A stretch of 64,000 nucleotides of DNA from JABCPE02 sp963530615. GTDB taxonomy: Bacteria; Bacteroidota; Bacteroidia; Flavobacteriales; Weeksellaceae. Shown here piece after piece: positions 1 to 7,762 of this stretch. Below the pieces are notes generated by a model. It worked only from the letters and a program-made list of their open reading frames with translations, was not told the DNA's origin and made no database searches. The DNA lies in contig CAUSDX010000006.1 of the NCBI GenBank assembly GCA_963530615.1, forward strand, positions 1 through 64,000, read 5' to 3'. Each line of letters opens with the position of its first letter. The first letter of the stretch is position 1. A program made the translations under genes and the position numbers.

Positions 1-22
1 GCCGCCAGTTTTTATTTTTGAT

Positions 23-55
23 AGGTCTCATTCATCAGTGAATGAGACCTTTTTT
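23..55 (+). terminator. Intrinsic terminator of a gene left of the window
   Basis: A perfect 12-bp stem (23-34 with 39-50) closes a TCAG loop and is followed by a T run. It ends a plus-strand transcript that begins outside the window. Confidence 0.85.
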
Positions 56-78
56 GTCTGGTAATAATACAGAGCTTT

Positions 79-110
79 TTTGTATTTTTGTAATAAATAT
101 ATATAATTTG
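79..110 (+). promoter_or_regulatory. Possible promoter of the LOTUS/DUF3825 gene
   Basis: TTTG at 79-82 is followed after 19 bases by TATAATTTG (102-110), close to the Bacteroidota pattern TTTG-N19-21-TANNTTTG but with one extra base in the -7 box. The first ATG lies 8 bases downstream. Confidence 0.35.
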
Positions 111-117
111 ATTAAAT

Positions 118-322
118 ATGGATATTTTTGTTGAAAAATTAAAAGATTTTCTTGAAAAAGAAAGGTTATAAAGATTTTATTTTTCTTGAGGAATTGAGAA
201 GTGAAATGCTATCGGAAGTACGAGAAATATTGTATAATTTAGGAGAAAAATTTGAGTCTATTTTGAAGAGGTATCCTGATTTATTTGAACTTCGTAAATA
301 TGAGAACGGAACTACAAAGTAA
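118..322 (+). pseudogene. Frameshifted 5' part of a LOTUS (OST-HTH)-DUF3825 gene
   Basis: An ATG at 118 opens a frame (MDIFVEKLKDFLEKE) that stops at 169-171. The reading continues in the next frame from about 164 (GYKDFIFLEELRSE...) to a TAA at 320-322. Its end, ILKRYPDLFELRKYENGTTK, resembles the last helix and strand of an OST-HTH/LOTUS domain. One further single-base shift at the A run 316-318 would join it to the frame used by the DUF3825 gene downstream and give TTK-VRLKSYDNK. I infer one original gene of about 395 codons broken by two small indels, either real decay or sequencing errors at A runs. The LOTUS assignment is by eye. Confidence 0.5.
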
Positions 323-360
323 GGCTTAAAAGTTATGATAATAAATTCAATAATAGTTCA

Positions 361-1305
361 GTGTGCGAATCTTCTTCTGCTAAATCTTTTGAGTTTGGAA
401 AGGATTTAAGGATAATCAATGAAGAATGTTCTAATGATGATGGGATAAAAAAAGATGAAATAGAAAGACTTTATGATTTTGCTTATATTCCAGATAAATG
501 TCTAGTTAAACTTGATGAAATTATTTTAAAAGAAATACCTTGGAAAGATAAAAAGTGTAAAGAAAATTATCTTAAGTATACATACTTAAAAATAGTGAGA
601 GAGGGGAAGCTGTTTAAAAAAGATGGGTACGCATGTTTTAATACTGGGTTACTAGATAATCTTTATAGGAATATCTATATGGTTTTTGAGAAAAATAAAA
701 ATGCAGGAAAGCAACCATTTTATTGTATAGGATTTTGTGTAGAAGCAGAAGGAGAATGGGGGAAAAAGATTCTTGAATTATTTAATCCATTGCCAGATTC
801 GGTACATTATTTTGATAATCCGTCTAATTTTTTATATTATCCAATCGTTGCCCCTAAGGTAGATTGGAAATATATTATTGTAGATAATGTTGATAGATTT
901 CCTAAGAAATTCTTATCTGAGAAATTAGGTATAGATAAAGGGAGAAAGTTTGATAAATCTGAATTAAAAGAAATTCTAAAAACGAATGATAATTATCTTT
1001 TTGAAATAAAAAAGGATTTGGAGAAAGCTTTAGAAATTGCTTTAAATCGGATTCGTTTGAACTATAGAATAGTAACTCCTGCATATTATCCTAGATTGGA
1101 TAAAATTACTTTATTATTGCCACTATCTTTAACAAAAGAGGATAGGGTAGATATAGCCTTAGTTGTAGAGAAAAAATCTCCGGGTGAATTCATAGTTCAT
1201 ACAATTTTATCTTTGGAAGATGCTTATAATAACGCTTTTTTAATTACTCAAGTTGATAATAGTGATTGGTTATCATATAATTATGATAATAAGCTAAGAG
1301 AGTAA
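361..1305 (+). CDS. DUF3825 domain protein (5' end broken)
   Basis: The 314-residue frame shows features I associate with DUF3825: FAYIPD near the start, FNTGLLDNLYRNIY with VFEKN and a following IGFC in the middle, and LSLEDAYNNAFLITQ...DWL at the C-terminus. The family has no established biochemical role; it is often fused to LOTUS/OST-HTH or other RNA-binding modules, so a role in RNA metabolism is inference. No ATG is available: the frame is open from 304 and the GTG at 361 is only the first usable start, because the true N-terminus probably lies in the frameshifted LOTUS segment just upstream. It converges on the SDR gene and shares a terminator with it. Confidence 0.6.
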   Translation: MCESSSAKSFEFGKDLRIINEECSNDDGIKKDEIERLYDFAYIPDKCLVKLDEIILKEIPWKDKKCKENYLKYTYLKIVREGKLFKKDGYACFNTGLLDNLYRNIYMVFEKNKNAGKQPFYCIGFCVEAEGEWGKKILELFNPLPDSVHYFDNPSNFLYYPIVAPKVDWKYIIVDNVDRFPKKFLSEKLGIDKGRKFDKSELKEILKTNDNYLFEIKKDLEKALEIALNRIRLNYRIVTPAYYPRLDKITLLLPLSLTKEDRVDIALVVEKKSPGEFIVHTILSLEDAYNNAFLITQVDNSDWLSYNYDNKLRE

Positions 1306-1319
1306 TTGTATTAAAAAAT

Positions 1320-1358
1320 ACTGGATTAGATATTAGCTAATCCAGTTTATTATATTTT
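1320..1358. terminator. Bidirectional terminator between convergent genes
   Basis: A perfect 10-bp stem (1320-1329 with 1337-1346) has T-rich DNA after it on both strands. The right arm contains the stop codon of the minus-strand SDR gene. Confidence 0.75.
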
Positions 1359-2137
1359 TTAATGAGAGTTTCGTAGAAATTTTGTGGTAAAATCCATTTT
1401 AGGGGAACTCCTATTTTTTGTCCAAATTTCCCGAAATAATAATGAGCTTTCCAAGTTTTTTGCTTTAATAATTTATTGATATATAAAGCTACTTCACTGG
1501 TTTCAGTTCCTTTGTCTACATGAGTATTCATAATACTATAGACTTTATTAAAAATATTTTTGTAAGGTTCAGAAACGGAAGTTTTAATGCGATTTTCTGC
1601 TATATTGGTTTTAATATCTCCTAAGTGTAGCGAACATACTTGTATATTCCAAGGATAGATTTCATACCTTATGGCTTCGGTAATTTTATCCAAAGCTGCT
1701 TTAGAAGCAGAATAAAAACCTCTAAAAGGTAATCCCATTTCGGAGCCAATACTTGAAATATTGATGATTTGTCCTGATTTTTGCTCTCGCATTTTGGGTA
1801 TCACAGCGGTTATCATTTGAACAGAGCCGATTAAGTTTAAGTCAAAAAGTTTTGTAATATTTTCTTTAGAGGTATCTTCTATGGCTCCTACCATACCCAT
1901 TCCTGCATTATTAATAAGGACATCAATTCTATTTTCTTTAAGAATAATTTGTTCAATAGCAGAATTTATTTGTTCTTTTTGAGTAATATCGGTTGGGATG
2001 GAAGTAAAATGCGGACTTTCCACAAATTTTCTACTTAATCCATATACATAGTGCCCTTTTTTGCCAAAATATTCAGCTAAAGTAAATCCGATTCCAGAAG
2101 ATGTACCAGTAATAATAATAGTTTTATGTGTATCCAT
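1337..2137 (-). CDS. Short-chain dehydrogenase/reductase (SDR)
   Basis: A classical SDR of 266 residues. The Rossmann motif TGTSSGIG is at residues 10-17, NNAG at 76-79, the catalytic serine in NISS at about 129, and YSASK (Tyr142, Lys146) completes the active site. It is a cytosolic NAD(P)-dependent oxidoreductase of unknown substrate. It starts 2 bases after the aroA stop, so the two are almost certainly co-transcribed, but SDRs are too diverse for the neighbour to name the substrate. Its stop codon lies inside the terminator stem shared with the DUF3825 gene. Confidence 0.9.
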   Translation of the reverse strand: MDTHKTIIITGTSSGIGFTLAEYFGKKGHYVYGLSRKFVESPHFTSIPTDITQKEQINSAIEQIILKENRIDVLINNAGMGMVGAIEDTSKENITKLFDLNLIGSVQMITAVIPKMREQKSGQIINISSIGSEMGLPFRGFYSASKAALDKITEAIRYEIYPWNIQVCSLHLGDIKTNIAENRIKTSVSEPYKNIFNKVYSIMNTHVDKGTETSEVALYINKLLKQKTWKAHYYFGKFGQKIGVPLKWILPQNFYETLIKKYNKLD

Positions 2138-2139
2138 TT

Positions 2140-3381
2140 TTATGATTTAATAGGTTGAATAATTTGAAAAAAATCTTTCCAAAAGTTAGGATAAGATTTT
2201 TCTACGACATTAGGATTTTCTATACTAAGTTCTTTGATTAAAGCAAATGGAGCAAAACTCATCGCCATACGATGATCATTATAAGTAGCAATTAAAATGT
2301 TGTTGTCAATTTCTTGGAATTCTAAAGAATGAATGGAATTATCGGTGATTTTTGTTTTTGCACCGAGTTTTAATAACTCATTTTGTAAGGCTACAAGTCT
2401 ATCAGTTTCTTTTATCTTTAAGGTCGCTAATCCTGTAATTTGAAAAGGGATTTTTAGTGCGGTGGCTGTTACGCATATGGTTTGTACTATATCAGGACAA
2501 TCATTCATATCTAGTATGATATTTTTGGGGTAATCAAAATTCTCTTTTGGAAGGAGTGTAATGCTTTCCTTTTCTGTAAAGATAGTTTTAATTCCGAAGA
2601 AATCTGAAAAAATTTTAACTAAAATAGAATCTCCTTGTAGGGAATTTTTTCTAAATTTTTTTAAGGTGATTTTTCTTTTTCCGATGGCGGCAAGAGAATA
2701 GAAATAAGATGCGGACGACCAATCACTTTCCACGATAAATATCGGTTTATTTTTTTTTTGTTGAATTTTATTAAAAGGTGATATTTTAATGATTGAATTT
2801 GAAAATTCTACTAAGTTTTTTTGTGGAGTAATAGAGCGGAGTAGATTTAAAGTCATTTCAATATAAGGTCTAGAGGTTATTTTACCATTCAGTTTTATTT
2901 CTAAACCATTTTCTAATTGTGTTGCGATAAGGATAAGAGATGTGATGAATTGACTTGAAATGTTAGCTGGTATTTCTACAGAATTTTTAGTGATTTTTTG
3001 ACCTGTAATTTTAAGCGGAGGGAAACCTTCATTTTCCAAATATTCAATTTTTGCTCCAATATGCCGAAGAGCATCAACTAATGGCTGTATTGGGCGTTGT
3101 TTCATTCTTTCAGAGCCAGTGAGAATTATTGTTTTTCCCTCTTGAATTGCGAAATAGGATGTTAAAAATCTTATTGCTGTTCCAGCATGATGAATATCAA
3201 TTATATTATTATTTGAAGATAATGCTTTTTGTAAAAGCATGGTATCTTCGGAATTAGAAAGATTATTAATACAAAAACTATTTAAAAGTTTTTGTAAAAT
3301 TAGTAAGCGATTAGATTCACTTTTTGAACCTGAAATATGAATTGTTTGGTTTGGAATGAGTATGGACTTGGGAATTAACAT
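2140..3381 (-). CDS. aroA: 3-phosphoshikimate 1-carboxyvinyltransferase (EPSP synthase)
   Basis: This 413-residue protein joins phosphoenolpyruvate to shikimate 3-phosphate in the sixth step of the shikimate pathway. Family signatures are the N-terminal GSKSESNRLLI, GTAIRFLTSYFA near residue 70 in the PEP-binding region, the central DMNDCPD, KIKETDRL and the C-terminal NDHRMAMS. It is slightly shorter than E. coli AroA (427), as usual for Bacteroidota. It is the upstream partner of the SDR gene and follows the MazG-like gene after a 32-base gap, so all three may form one minus-strand operon. Confidence 0.95.
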   Translation of the reverse strand: MLIPKSILIPNQTIHISGSKSESNRLLILQKLLNSFCINNLSNSEDTMLLQKALSSNNNIIDIHHAGTAIRFLTSYFAIQEGKTIILTGSERMKQRPIQPLVDALRHIGAKIEYLENEGFPPLKITGQKITKNSVEIPANISSQFITSLILIATQLENGLEIKLNGKITSRPYIEMTLNLLRSITPQKNLVEFSNSIIKISPFNKIQQKKNKPIFIVESDWSSASYFYSLAAIGKRKITLKKFRKNSLQGDSILVKIFSDFFGIKTIFTEKESITLLPKENFDYPKNIILDMNDCPDIVQTICVTATALKIPFQITGLATLKIKETDRLVALQNELLKLGAKTKITDNSIHSLEFQEIDNNILIATYNDHRMAMSFAPFALIKELSIENPNVVEKSYPNFWKDFFQIIQPIKS

Positions 3382-3413
3382 TATTTGACTATGAGAAGGT
3401 TATTAAAATAAAT

Positions 3414-3740
3414 TTATTTTAATTTTTTATTATTAGCATGTCGCTCAGCATCTCTTGAGGTCTTTATTTTCATTTTATTGTTAAAGGCAGTCTGTAAATC
3501 TGTATTGGTTTGATTTGCAAGGCATAATACTACAAAAAGAACATCAGCCAATTCTTCGCCTAAATCTTTATTCTTATCACTATCTTTTTCGGATTGTTCA
3601 CCGTACCTTCTGGCAATAATTCTAGCAACTTCACCGACTTCTTCTGTAAGAATAGCCATGTTGGTAAGTTCATTAAAATAACGAATTCCAAATGTGTTAA
3701 TCCATTTGTTAACTTGATTTTGAAGAGATTTTATTTCCAT
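3414..3740 (-). CDS. MazG-like nucleotide pyrophosphohydrolase
   Basis: A 108-residue all-alpha NTP pyrophosphohydrolase of the MazG superfamily. The two Mg2+-binding motifs are visible: EEVGE (Glu34, Glu37) and EELAD (Glu63, Asp66). Such small single-domain members hydrolyse (d)NTPs to NMP and pyrophosphate and are thought to clean non-canonical nucleotides from the pool; the substrate here is unknown. It is the first gene of a minus-strand group followed by aroA and the SDR gene, and it diverges from rpmE2. Confidence 0.85.
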   Translation of the reverse strand: MEIKSLQNQVNKWINTFGIRYFNELTNMAILTEEVGEVARIIARRYGEQSEKDSDKNKDLGEELADVLFVVLCLANQTNTDLQTAFNNKMKIKTSRDAERHANNKKLK

Positions 3741-3818
3741 TTTTATGAAAAATTATAAAACAAAGTCATAAATTATTTTCAAAACTACAAATTTTTGTTT
3801 GAAAAAAATATGAAGTAG

Positions 3819-3849
3819 TTTGTAAATTAGAAAATTATTTTTAATTTTG
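3819..3849 (+). promoter_or_regulatory. Promoter of rpmE2
   Basis: TTTG at 3819-3822, then 19 bases, then TAATTTTG at 3842-3849: a full match to the Bacteroidota sigma-A consensus. The leader of about 70 nt to the ATG contains a short imperfect hairpin around 3868-3895 (AAGGCG with CGTCCTT). Confidence 0.8.
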
Positions 3850-3924
3850 CCAACTGAAAATAAAAACAAGGCGTGATCCATTACTAAGCGTCCTTAATTC
3901 ATTAAACATTATAATAATTTAGTT

Positions 3925-4176
3925 ATGAAAAAAGACATTCACCCAAGTAATTATAGATTAGTTGTATTCAAGGACATGAGTAATGAAGAAATGTTCCTTT
4001 GTAAATCTACTGCAGAAACTAAAGATACTATTGTGTATGAAGGTGTGGAGTATCCATTAGTTAAGATGGAAATCTCATCTACATCTCACCCGTTCTATAC
4101 AGGGAAAGTGAAATTAGTGGATACTGCTGGTAGAGTAGATAAATTTATGAACAAATATAAAAAATTTGCAAAATAA
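3925..4176 (+). CDS. rpmE2: 50S ribosomal protein L31 type B (bL31B)
   Basis: An 83-residue L31 of the long type, beginning MKKDIHPSNYRLVVFKD and containing the conserved STSHPFYTGK. It lacks the CxxC pairs of the zinc-binding form, so it is the zinc-independent (C-minus) paralogue; this kind often takes over under zinc limitation, although in many Bacteroidota it is the only L31. It has its own promoter and terminator and is monocistronic. Confidence 0.95.
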   Translation: MKKDIHPSNYRLVVFKDMSNEEMFLCKSTAETKDTIVYEGVEYPLVKMEISSTSHPFYTGKVKLVDTAGRVDKFMNKYKKFAK

Positions 4177-4197
4177 TTTTATTGATACAAATATAAA

Positions 4198-4232
4198 AAG
4201 ACCTTCCTAAACTATGGAGGGTCTTATTTTTT
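4198..4232 (+). terminator. Terminator of rpmE2
   Basis: AAGACCTTCC (4198-4207) pairs with GGAGGGTCTT (4216-4225) with one G-U pair and is followed by a T run. Confidence 0.85.
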
Positions 4233-4274
4233 AGAGTAGATGAATAAAATTATCTAAATTTGAAAAAATAAAAA

Positions 4275-5441
4275 ATGGAAATACAATTAGTTTTTTCGGA
4301 TGCACAATATTGGGGAGATTTTCTTCCATTGACATTCACACGCCCTGTTGCTGAGTTGAGAATAGGGATTTTGACTTTTCAGGAAAGATGGAAGAAGTTA
4401 TTAGAGATAGAGGATATAGCTTTTTTGACAGAAGATTATCTTCAAGAAAAATTTAAGAAACCAGAGTCAAAGGAAAGTTTGTTGATTGTTCCAAATTTTC
4501 TCCCTACAGAAAGTGTTTTGGAGCAAATAAAAAAAATAAAACAAGGTGAGGCTTTGATTTATCAAAATGAAGTTATAGCTGCAAAATTGAATATGAGGGA
4601 TTTTTCTTTGTCGCAAATTACAAAAATGACTGATGTGGATGGTGAGTTACTTTTTGTGAAATCTCCATCAGATATTTTTACTTACAATCAGCAATTTTTA
4701 GATTACGATTTTGAGCTTTTGACAAGAAATAGAAAATCTCAAGAACTTTCAGAAACTAATAATTTTTTAGGAGATAAGAAAGATTTATTTATTGAAGAGG
4801 GAGCTGAAATAGAATTTGCTACATTGAATTGTAAGACAGGAAAAATTTATGTTGGTAAAAATGCAGAAATTATGGAAGGGACTATGATTAGAGGTAGTTT
4901 GGCTCTTTGTGAAGGTTCTAAAATTAATATGGGAGCAAAGGTTTATGGGGCGACGACTATTGGACCGCATTCTAAGGTTGGGGGTGAAGTGAATAATATT
5001 GTGATTTTTGGATATTCTAATAAGGGGCATGAAGGGTTTGTTGGGAATTCAGTAATAGGAGAATGGTGTAATTTAGGTGCAGATACCAATTCTTCTAACC
5101 TTAAAAATAATTATGCTAATGTAAAACTTTGGAATTATCGCCATTCAAAATTTGTGGATACAGGGCTTCAATTTTGTGGCTTGATTATGGGAGACCATTC
5201 AAAATCAGCGATAAATACTCAATTCAATACAGGAACGGTAGTGGGTGTTGCTGCCAATATATTTAAGACAGGTTTTCCACCGAATTTAGTGAAAAGTTTT
5301 AGTTGGGGTGGAATGAATGGCGATGAATCCTATAAATTAGATAAGGTTTTTGAGGTGATGGAAAGAGTAATGCAAAGGAGAAAAGTGGATTTGACAGATG
5401 TGGATAAAAGTATCATTTCTCATATATACGATATTAAGTGA
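4275..5441 (+). CDS. GlmU-like sugar nucleotidyltransferase family protein
   Basis: A 388-residue cytosolic protein with an N-terminal nucleotidyltransferase-like domain (start MEIQLVFSDAQYWGDFLPLT, with TRPVAELRIGILT near residue 25) and a C-terminal left-handed beta-helix of hexapeptide repeats from about residue 185 (IYVGKNAEI, INMGAKVYGATTIGPHSKVG). This architecture is the Bacteroidota GlmU-like family related to the bifunctional UDP-GlcNAc enzyme. It is probably not the true GlmU: the usual N-terminal LAAGxGxRM loop is absent. Activity is therefore unproven. A TAAATTTG box at 4255-4262 implies a transcript that begins almost at the ATG. Confidence 0.75.
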   Translation: MEIQLVFSDAQYWGDFLPLTFTRPVAELRIGILTFQERWKKLLEIEDIAFLTEDYLQEKFKKPESKESLLIVPNFLPTESVLEQIKKIKQGEALIYQNEVIAAKLNMRDFSLSQITKMTDVDGELLFVKSPSDIFTYNQQFLDYDFELLTRNRKSQELSETNNFLGDKKDLFIEEGAEIEFATLNCKTGKIYVGKNAEIMEGTMIRGSLALCEGSKINMGAKVYGATTIGPHSKVGGEVNNIVIFGYSNKGHEGFVGNSVIGEWCNLGADTNSSNLKNNYANVKLWNYRHSKFVDTGLQFCGLIMGDHSKSAINTQFNTGTVVGVAANIFKTGFPPNLVKSFSWGGMNGDESYKLDKVFEVMERVMQRRKVDLTDVDKSIISHIYDIK

Positions 5442-5488
5442 TATTTTTTTCAAATCATATTGAGTTTTTATTTTTCAATTTAATTATA

Positions 5489-5496
5489 TAACTTTG
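5489..5496 (+). promoter_or_regulatory. -7 element of the guaB promoter
   Basis: TAACTTTG matches TANNTTTG and lies 13 bases before the guaB ATG. No well-spaced -33 box is obvious. Confidence 0.5.
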
Positions 5497-5509
5497 CAAA
5501 GAAAGTATT

Positions 5510-6970
5510 ATGTCTATTTATGATAAGATTGTAGAGACAGCGATCACATTTGATGATGTTCTCTTAGTTCCAGCGTATTCAGAGGTATTACCTAATCAGG
5601 TTTCTTTAAAGTCAAGACTTTCAGATAAAATCACTCTTAATGTTCCTATCGTTTCTGCTGCAATGGATACCGTTACAGAAGAAGATATGGCTATTGCATT
5701 GGCTCGAGTGGGAGGTTTAGGCTTCATTCATAAAAATATGCCAATAGAGGAGCAGGCTTCTCAAGTGAATCAAGTAAAGCGTTCTGAAAATGGAATGATA
5801 GCTAATCCAGTTACTCTTTCTAAAGACCACACTTTAGCAGAGGCTAAATCTTTGATGGCGAAGTTTAAAATTTCAGGTCTTCCTGTTGTAGATGAAGAAA
5901 ATAGGTTGATTGGGATTATTACTAATAGAGATGTGAAATATCAAGAAAATCTTTCTGTTAAGGTGGAGGACTTAATGACTAAAGAAAATTTGATAGTTTC
6001 AAATGAAGAAGTGAATTTAGAAAAGGCAAAAGAGATTTTATTGAAAAATAGAGTGGAAAAATTGCCTATTGTAGATGGAGATAATAAGTTGAAAGGATTG
6101 ATAACTATTAAAGATATAGATAATCAATTAGAGTATCCTCATGCAAATAAAGACAAGGAGGGAAGGCTTATTGTAGGAGCAGGAGTAGGAATTGGAGTGG
6201 ATACAATAGATAGAGTTACTGCTTTAGCGGAAGCAGGAGTAGATATTATTGCTGTGGATTCTGCTCATGGACATTCTAAAGGGGTTTTAGATAAAATAAA
6301 GGAGATTAGAGAAAAATTCCCAGAATTGGATATTGTAGGAGGAAATATTGTAACAGCTGAGGCGGCAGAGGATTTGATAAAGGCAGGGGCTAATGTATTG
6401 AAGGTAGGAGTAGGTCCAGGTTCTATTTGTACCACAAGAGTAGTGGCAGGTGTTGGAGTTCCTCAGTTGTCAGCGATATATAATGTTTATCAAGTAGCAC
6501 AAAAGCATAATGTATCAGTTATTGCAGATGGTGGAATTAAACTTTCTGGGGATATTGTGAAAGCTATTGCCAGTGGAGCAGGGGCAGTGATGCTTGGTTC
6601 TTTATTAGCGGGAACTGATGAAGCTCCAGGTGAGGAAATTATTTTTCAAGGTAGAAAATTCAAATCTTATCAAGGTATGGGGTCGCTCTCAGCAATGAAA
6701 AGAGGAGGAAAAGAGAGGTATTTCCAATCTGAAGCAAAAAAATTTGTGCCTGAAGGAATAGAAGGACGAGTACCACATAAAGGTAAATTAGAAGATGTAA
6801 TATTCCAATTAACAGGAGGCTTAAGAGCAGGGATGGGATATTGTGGAGCGAAGGATATTGTTACACTTCAAAAAGACTCTAAAATGGTGAGGATTACAGG
6901 CTCGGGGTTGAAAGAGTCTCATCCACATGATGTAATTATTACCCAAGAAGCACCAAATTATTCATTATAA
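5510..6970 (+). CDS. guaB: Inosine-5'-monophosphate dehydrogenase
   Basis: IMPDH, 486 residues, converts IMP to XMP with NAD+ in the committed step of guanine nucleotide synthesis. The N-terminal TFDDVLLVPAYSEVLP, two CBS regulatory domains at about residues 95-205, the catalytic loop GPGSICTTR with Cys307, the downstream IADGGI and the flap region with GGLRAGMGYCGA are all intact. Length is typical. A strong terminator directly follows, so it is probably monocistronic. Confidence 0.97.
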   Translation: MSIYDKIVETAITFDDVLLVPAYSEVLPNQVSLKSRLSDKITLNVPIVSAAMDTVTEEDMAIALARVGGLGFIHKNMPIEEQASQVNQVKRSENGMIANPVTLSKDHTLAEAKSLMAKFKISGLPVVDEENRLIGIITNRDVKYQENLSVKVEDLMTKENLIVSNEEVNLEKAKEILLKNRVEKLPIVDGDNKLKGLITIKDIDNQLEYPHANKDKEGRLIVGAGVGIGVDTIDRVTALAEAGVDIIAVDSAHGHSKGVLDKIKEIREKFPELDIVGGNIVTAEAAEDLIKAGANVLKVGVGPGSICTTRVVAGVGVPQLSAIYNVYQVAQKHNVSVIADGGIKLSGDIVKAIASGAGAVMLGSLLAGTDEAPGEEIIFQGRKFKSYQGMGSLSAMKRGGKERYFQSEAKKFVPEGIEGRVPHKGKLEDVIFQLTGGLRAGMGYCGAKDIVTLQKDSKMVRITGSGLKESHPHDVIITQEAPNYSL

Positions 6971-6972
6971 TT

Positions 6973-7014
6973 ACTAAAAACTCCTTTTTATTACAGTAAA
7001 AAGGAGTTTTTAGT
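6973..7014. terminator. Terminator of guaB
   Basis: A perfect 18-bp stem (6973-6990 with 6997-7014) with a 6-base loop. The A and T runs sit inside the arms, so it could stop transcription from either side. Confidence 0.9.
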
Positions 7015-7166
7015 GTAAATAGGGCTACATAATGATAACACGAAAGTATTATTTCCTGTCAGTAGTGTTACTTAATTAAATAAGATATTATTTTGATTCC
7101 TAAAAATAGGAGTTAAATAAAAATAATAAATATGTCAAAAATCATATTATAAAATAATAAAAGTTT

Positions 7167-7199
7167 TTTGGAAGTAATCATAAATATTCTCTACATTTG
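7167..7199 (+). promoter_or_regulatory. Promoter of the hypAB-urea transporter-ureABC unit
   Basis: TTTG at 7167-7170, 21 bases, then TACATTTG at 7192-7199: a full Bacteroidota consensus. The stretch 7021-7166 before it has no gene; it holds AT-rich short palindromes such as TATTAT-AAA-ATAATA, for which no regulator can be assigned. Confidence 0.8.
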
Positions 7200-7205
7200 T
7201 TAAAG

Positions 7206-7411
7206 AAAAATAAAGGAAAGCACTCTTTTAAATATAGAAAAGCAAGATGAGATTTTACAAATTAAAGTAGATGTGATGTAAAGTTTTTCAGTTTAGGAAT
7301 TGTAGAATTTTTAAGTTTTCCGTTATTCTTTCTTAAAGTTGGACTACTAGACTAAAGGAATAGTCTTAATTCTGAAAAAAGAGTTTAGTAGAAATAAATA
7401 AAGATTATAAT
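7206..7411 (+). promoter_or_regulatory. Long structured 5' leader of the urease transcript
   Basis: About 205 nt separate the promoter from the hypA ATG and hold no credible reading frame. A hairpin AGACTA/TAGTCT (7349-7354 with 7361-7366) lies near the end; a competing pairing CTACTA (7344-7349) with TAGTAG (7386-7391) overlaps it. This is compatible with post-transcriptional control but does not match a riboswitch class I recognise. Confidence 0.35.
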
Positions 7412-7762
7412 ATGCACGAGATTTATTTGGTTAAGAATATTTTTGATAGAATACAAGAAGAATTTCCTGAAAAATACGAGAATGTATCTAGTGTTCATTT
7501 GAAAGTTGGCTTGTTGAGTAATGTTCAGCCAATTCTTATCCAAAATGCTTATAAGGCTTATGTGATGGAATGTCCAGAGTTTTATCATACGAAATTAGAG
7601 GTGGAAGTTTTGCCAATATTAATAAAGTGTGAAAAATGTGGAGAAACTACAGAAGTAAAACAAAATAAATTTGTTTGTGGCCATTGTGGGAATCCTACGA
7701 GAAATATTATACAAGGAGAGGAATTATATATTAATGAAATAAATTTTAATAAAAATGAGTGA
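7412..7762 (+). CDS. hypA: Nickel metallochaperone HypA
   Basis: HypA/HybF family, 116 residues. The N-terminus starts Met-His-Glu, the nickel-binding motif, and two zinc-ligand pairs are at CEKC (Cys73/Cys76) and CGHC (Cys89/Cys92). In Helicobacter HypA passes nickel to both hydrogenase and urease maturation. Here it opens the urease transcription unit, overlaps hypB by 8 bases, and no hydrogenase gene is in view, so a role in supplying nickel to urease is the natural reading. Confidence 0.95.
   Translation: MHEIYLVKNIFDRIQEEFPEKYENVSSVHLKVGLLSNVQPILIQNAYKAYVMECPEFYHTKLEVEVLPILIKCEKCGETTEVKQNKFVCGHCGNPTRNIIQGEELYINEINFNKNE

Noticed and set aside
4275..5441. True GlmU
   Set aside because: The N-terminal uridyltransferase signature LAAGxGxRM is missing, so only a GlmU-like family name is given.
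7021..7166. NikR-type nickel operator before the urease promoter
   Set aside because: AT-rich partial matches to published half-sites exist, but none has both half-sites at the right spacing, and such matches are expected by chance here.
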